Assembly (NCBI GenBank): GCA_000469685.2
Contig: LS997563.1
Span: 10,752,940 to 10,816,939, forward strand
DNA length: 64,000 bases
DNA from: Haemonchus contortus
Lineage: Eukaryota; Nematoda; Chromadorea; Rhabditida; Trichostrongylidae
Reading direction: 5' to 3'
In this document: in pieces, positions 62,900-64,000 of the stretch
How the letters are laid out: each line of letters begins with the position of its first letter
Numbering within the stretch: position 1 is the stretch's first letter
The notes under the pieces: model-generated
What the model saw: only the letters and a program-made list of their open reading frames with translations
Databases searched by the model: none
Told to the model about the DNA's origin: nothing
Position numbers and translations under genes: made by a program

Positions 62900-63988
62900 A
62901 AAAACTAAACATCTGCCGAAAAGCGAAATGGCGTGCACCTGTCCCATTTCTGTCTGAAAGCATTTCACATGAGATTTGACTCATTGCACCTTTACGATAT
63001 GCTCGAAATCGCTCAAAAATTCACCGCTGCCGCCCTTTGCGGCATCTGAAGGCGGCTCGGTCGTCTGGGCATCAATCATCAACGAAGGCCGAGTCGACAG
63101 TCATCGTGCGGCGATGACGGTCTCCCGGGGATACATGGTGGCATATCCTGGAGTAGCTTGCTATTCCAAGAGTGAAATGACCCGGCAGGGATTGACATCC
63201 TGTCAAGAGATGAATTCCCCGAGGGGTACTTGGAGATAAAAGAAACAGTTCGCGAGCAGGAAAATTGTGGCGAGCGAACTTTGTGAGAGAGATTTCCAGG
63301 AAGTATCGGGGATTTCTGAGAGGAAATAGGCGTCGTTAGGTCCGGTTTTTTTTTTCGAGACTGATTTGTGAAAGACCAGAACTGCTGAGCGCTACAAGCT
63401 CTCAAGTGATCCACGTCAATTAGGCTCCCCATCTACTTCACCCTGCTATTAGAAATGCTCATCCTTCGCCTTCAGGCTGCTTCCATGGCTTGTTCCTAAG
63501 CCTCAAAAACCAGACCGTATGTCATGCCCCGGTAACACGGAGTACTAGCATTAGACGGCTAGTTCTTCACAGACCTGTCATTTTGCACAGGAAAACAAGT
63601 GTGGGGCTCCAATGGTTTTGAAAGAATGAATCTTTCCTCATTATGATTCAGTTACCATAACCGGCGCTGTCACTGCGGCTCGTTCGCCAATAACCCAAGG
63701 TCGATAGGTTCGGCAAATCTGGTTCTCGTCAATCTAAGGACACCTAGGAGGTCCATTTAGATCTTTTGCACTTCTTTGTGCAGCCGAGATAACTGCACTG
63801 CTGCCACGTCTAGCGCTTTGCCCATTAGTCCTACTCATCCCTAGGGGACTGCTCCCGTCGACACGAAGCCGTAAAAACGCCACTCATGTGGTTGAGCACA
63901 AAATTGCTCGTCGAGCAGGAGGGCGATGATCCGAGTACTGAGCCATCGAATTGTGCTCTGCAGCGGGAACAAGATCAAGAACTGCATA
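62900..63988. other. No confident gene
   Basis: Opposing frames at 62976-63239 (plus) and 63079-63432 (minus) overlap in GC-rich sequence. Neither has a recognisable motif. Confidence 0.4.
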
Positions 63989-64000
63989 CTTACAGGTCCA
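63980..64000. other. Possible splice boundary at the window edge
   Basis: ATACTTACAG/GTCCA could be a plus-strand acceptor at 63995. Read on the minus strand it is CCT/GTAAGT, a good donor. An exon may begin or end in the last five or six bases. Confidence 0.3.

Overview
The window looks like nuclear DNA of a strongylid nematode, most likely a hookworm or close relative. Genes are split into many short exons with TTTCAG-type acceptors. Mariner elements, tRNA-derived SINE-like repeats and nematode-specific secreted families (SXP/RAL-2, a metzincin-like secretory family) are present. There is no bacterial-style operon, CRISPR array or rRNA. Gene models were built by hand from splice sites, reading phase and protein family motifs. 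Many long open frames are chance frames and are left out.

Layout. 1-1010: 3' part of a TAF8-like TFIID subunit gene on the minus strand, cut by the window edge, with unassigned exons next to it. 4139-4669: internally deleted mariner. 9969-15629: a secreted protein with a HExxH zinc-binding motif. 17507-19354: a small secreted protein. 19536-20089: a possible second small secreted gene that meets the next gene tail to tail. 20083-27263: a tandem cluster of three paralogous minus-strand genes (A, B, C) for secreted Gly/His/Tyr/Gln-rich proteins, each with the same promoter block about 70-77 bp before the ATG. 28465-29444: a second, decayed mariner. 29604-31433: an SXP/RAL-2 family gene with a Gly-rich tail. 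32294-35541 (possibly to 37440): a minus-strand protein tyrosine phosphatase. 37493-46613: a complete 21-exon BBS7 (osm-12) orthologue, divergent from the phosphatase.

46.6-64 kb is gene-poor as far as I can see: a large (CTGT)n microsatellite, pyrimidine tracts, AT-rich stretches, dispersed repeats and a few isolated open frames.

Working picture: two secretory clusters (9.9-20 kb and 20-31 kb) of fast-evolving, probably excreted or cuticle/gut-lining products, next to two conserved genes: BBS7 (BBSome, ciliated sensory neurons) and a PTP typical of the expanded nematode single-domain PTPs. No evidently new multi-gene system is visible. The most distinctive feature is the A/B/C modular-exon cluster with its conserved promoter block.
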